22,005 bases of DNA from UBA4874 sp002399435. Its GTDB lineage: Bacteria > Bacillota > Clostridia > Caldicoprobacterales > DTU083. The notes below the pieces were generated by a model. It worked only from the letters and a program-made list of their open reading frames with translations. It was not told where the DNA came from and did no database searches. The translations under genes and the position numbers were made by a program. The stretch's first letter is position 1, and the number at the start of each line of letters is the position of its first letter. The stretch is from positions 1 through 22,005 of the forward strand of contig DAISGI010000040.1 in assembly GCA_036823195.1 (NCBI GenBank), given 5' to 3'. Positions 21,974 through 22,005 of the stretch are shown one piece after another.

Positions 21974-22005
21974 ACTATCACCTTATCATCTTTTTGGTCT
22001 TTTTG

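Noticed and set aside
1..22005. Insertion sequence, prophage or integrative element
   Set aside because: No transposase, integrase or phage gene is visible, and the tandem repeats share no common terminal sequence that would indicate a mobile family.

Overview
The window looks like a chromosomal segment of a low-to-mid GC Clostridia (Lachnospiraceae-like Firmicute). The reasons are strong AGGAGG-type ribosome binding sites, textbook sigma-A promoters (TTGAAA-17-TATAAT), GTG and TTG starts, LplB/YtcP-type CUT1 sugar permeases without their own ATPase, and a MurR/MurQ/MurK/NamZ salvage set. Genus-level placement is not possible from the sequence alone. Five runs of exactly 100 N (7007-7106, 10092-10191, 12226-12325, 17686-17785, 20767-20866) are scaffold-gap placeholders, and each sits inside a short tandem repeat.

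Left part, minus strand (1-5173). An ADP-ribosylglycohydrolase-family protein, a small PNPOx-like flavoprotein, a GatY-like class II aldolase, an FGGY sugar kinase and a GatD-like zinc polyol dehydrogenase (cut by the window edge). The last three form a plausible polyol -> ketose -> ketose phosphate -> triose route. Next comes a tRNA-Val(CAC) with its own consensus promoter and terminator (5488-5677, minus).

Middle part, plus strand (5728-18813). A serine hydrolase of the AmiE/YbbE beta-lactamase-like family, then a two-gene unit joining a plant-type GCS2 glutamate-cysteine ligase to an ATP-grasp protein resembling glutathionylspermidine synthase. A long MurNAc salvage operon follows: murR, murQ, two permeases, a lipoprotein binding protein, namZ and murK. 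The logic is import of a MurNAc-containing glycan, trimming by NamZ and the AmiE-like hydrolase (neither has a visible signal peptide), phosphorylation by MurK, lactyl-ether cleavage by MurQ to GlcNAc-6-P, and control by MurR.

Right part, minus strand (19066-21973). An N-terminally anchored family-2 glycosyltransferase translationally coupled to a divergent PlsY-type acyltransferase, and uracil-DNA glycosylase (ung).

The most unusual property is the number of locus-specific minisatellites. Nearly every larger intergenic space has its own array (17-bp x6, 13-bp x6, 19-bp x4, 20/21-bp alternating, 40/41-bp x5). Three proteins also carry in-frame repeats at domain edges, with units of 5 or 12 codons. 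As written, the 100-N placeholders break the frames of murQ and the glycosyltransferase. Joining the matching flanks restores both frames and the repeat register.
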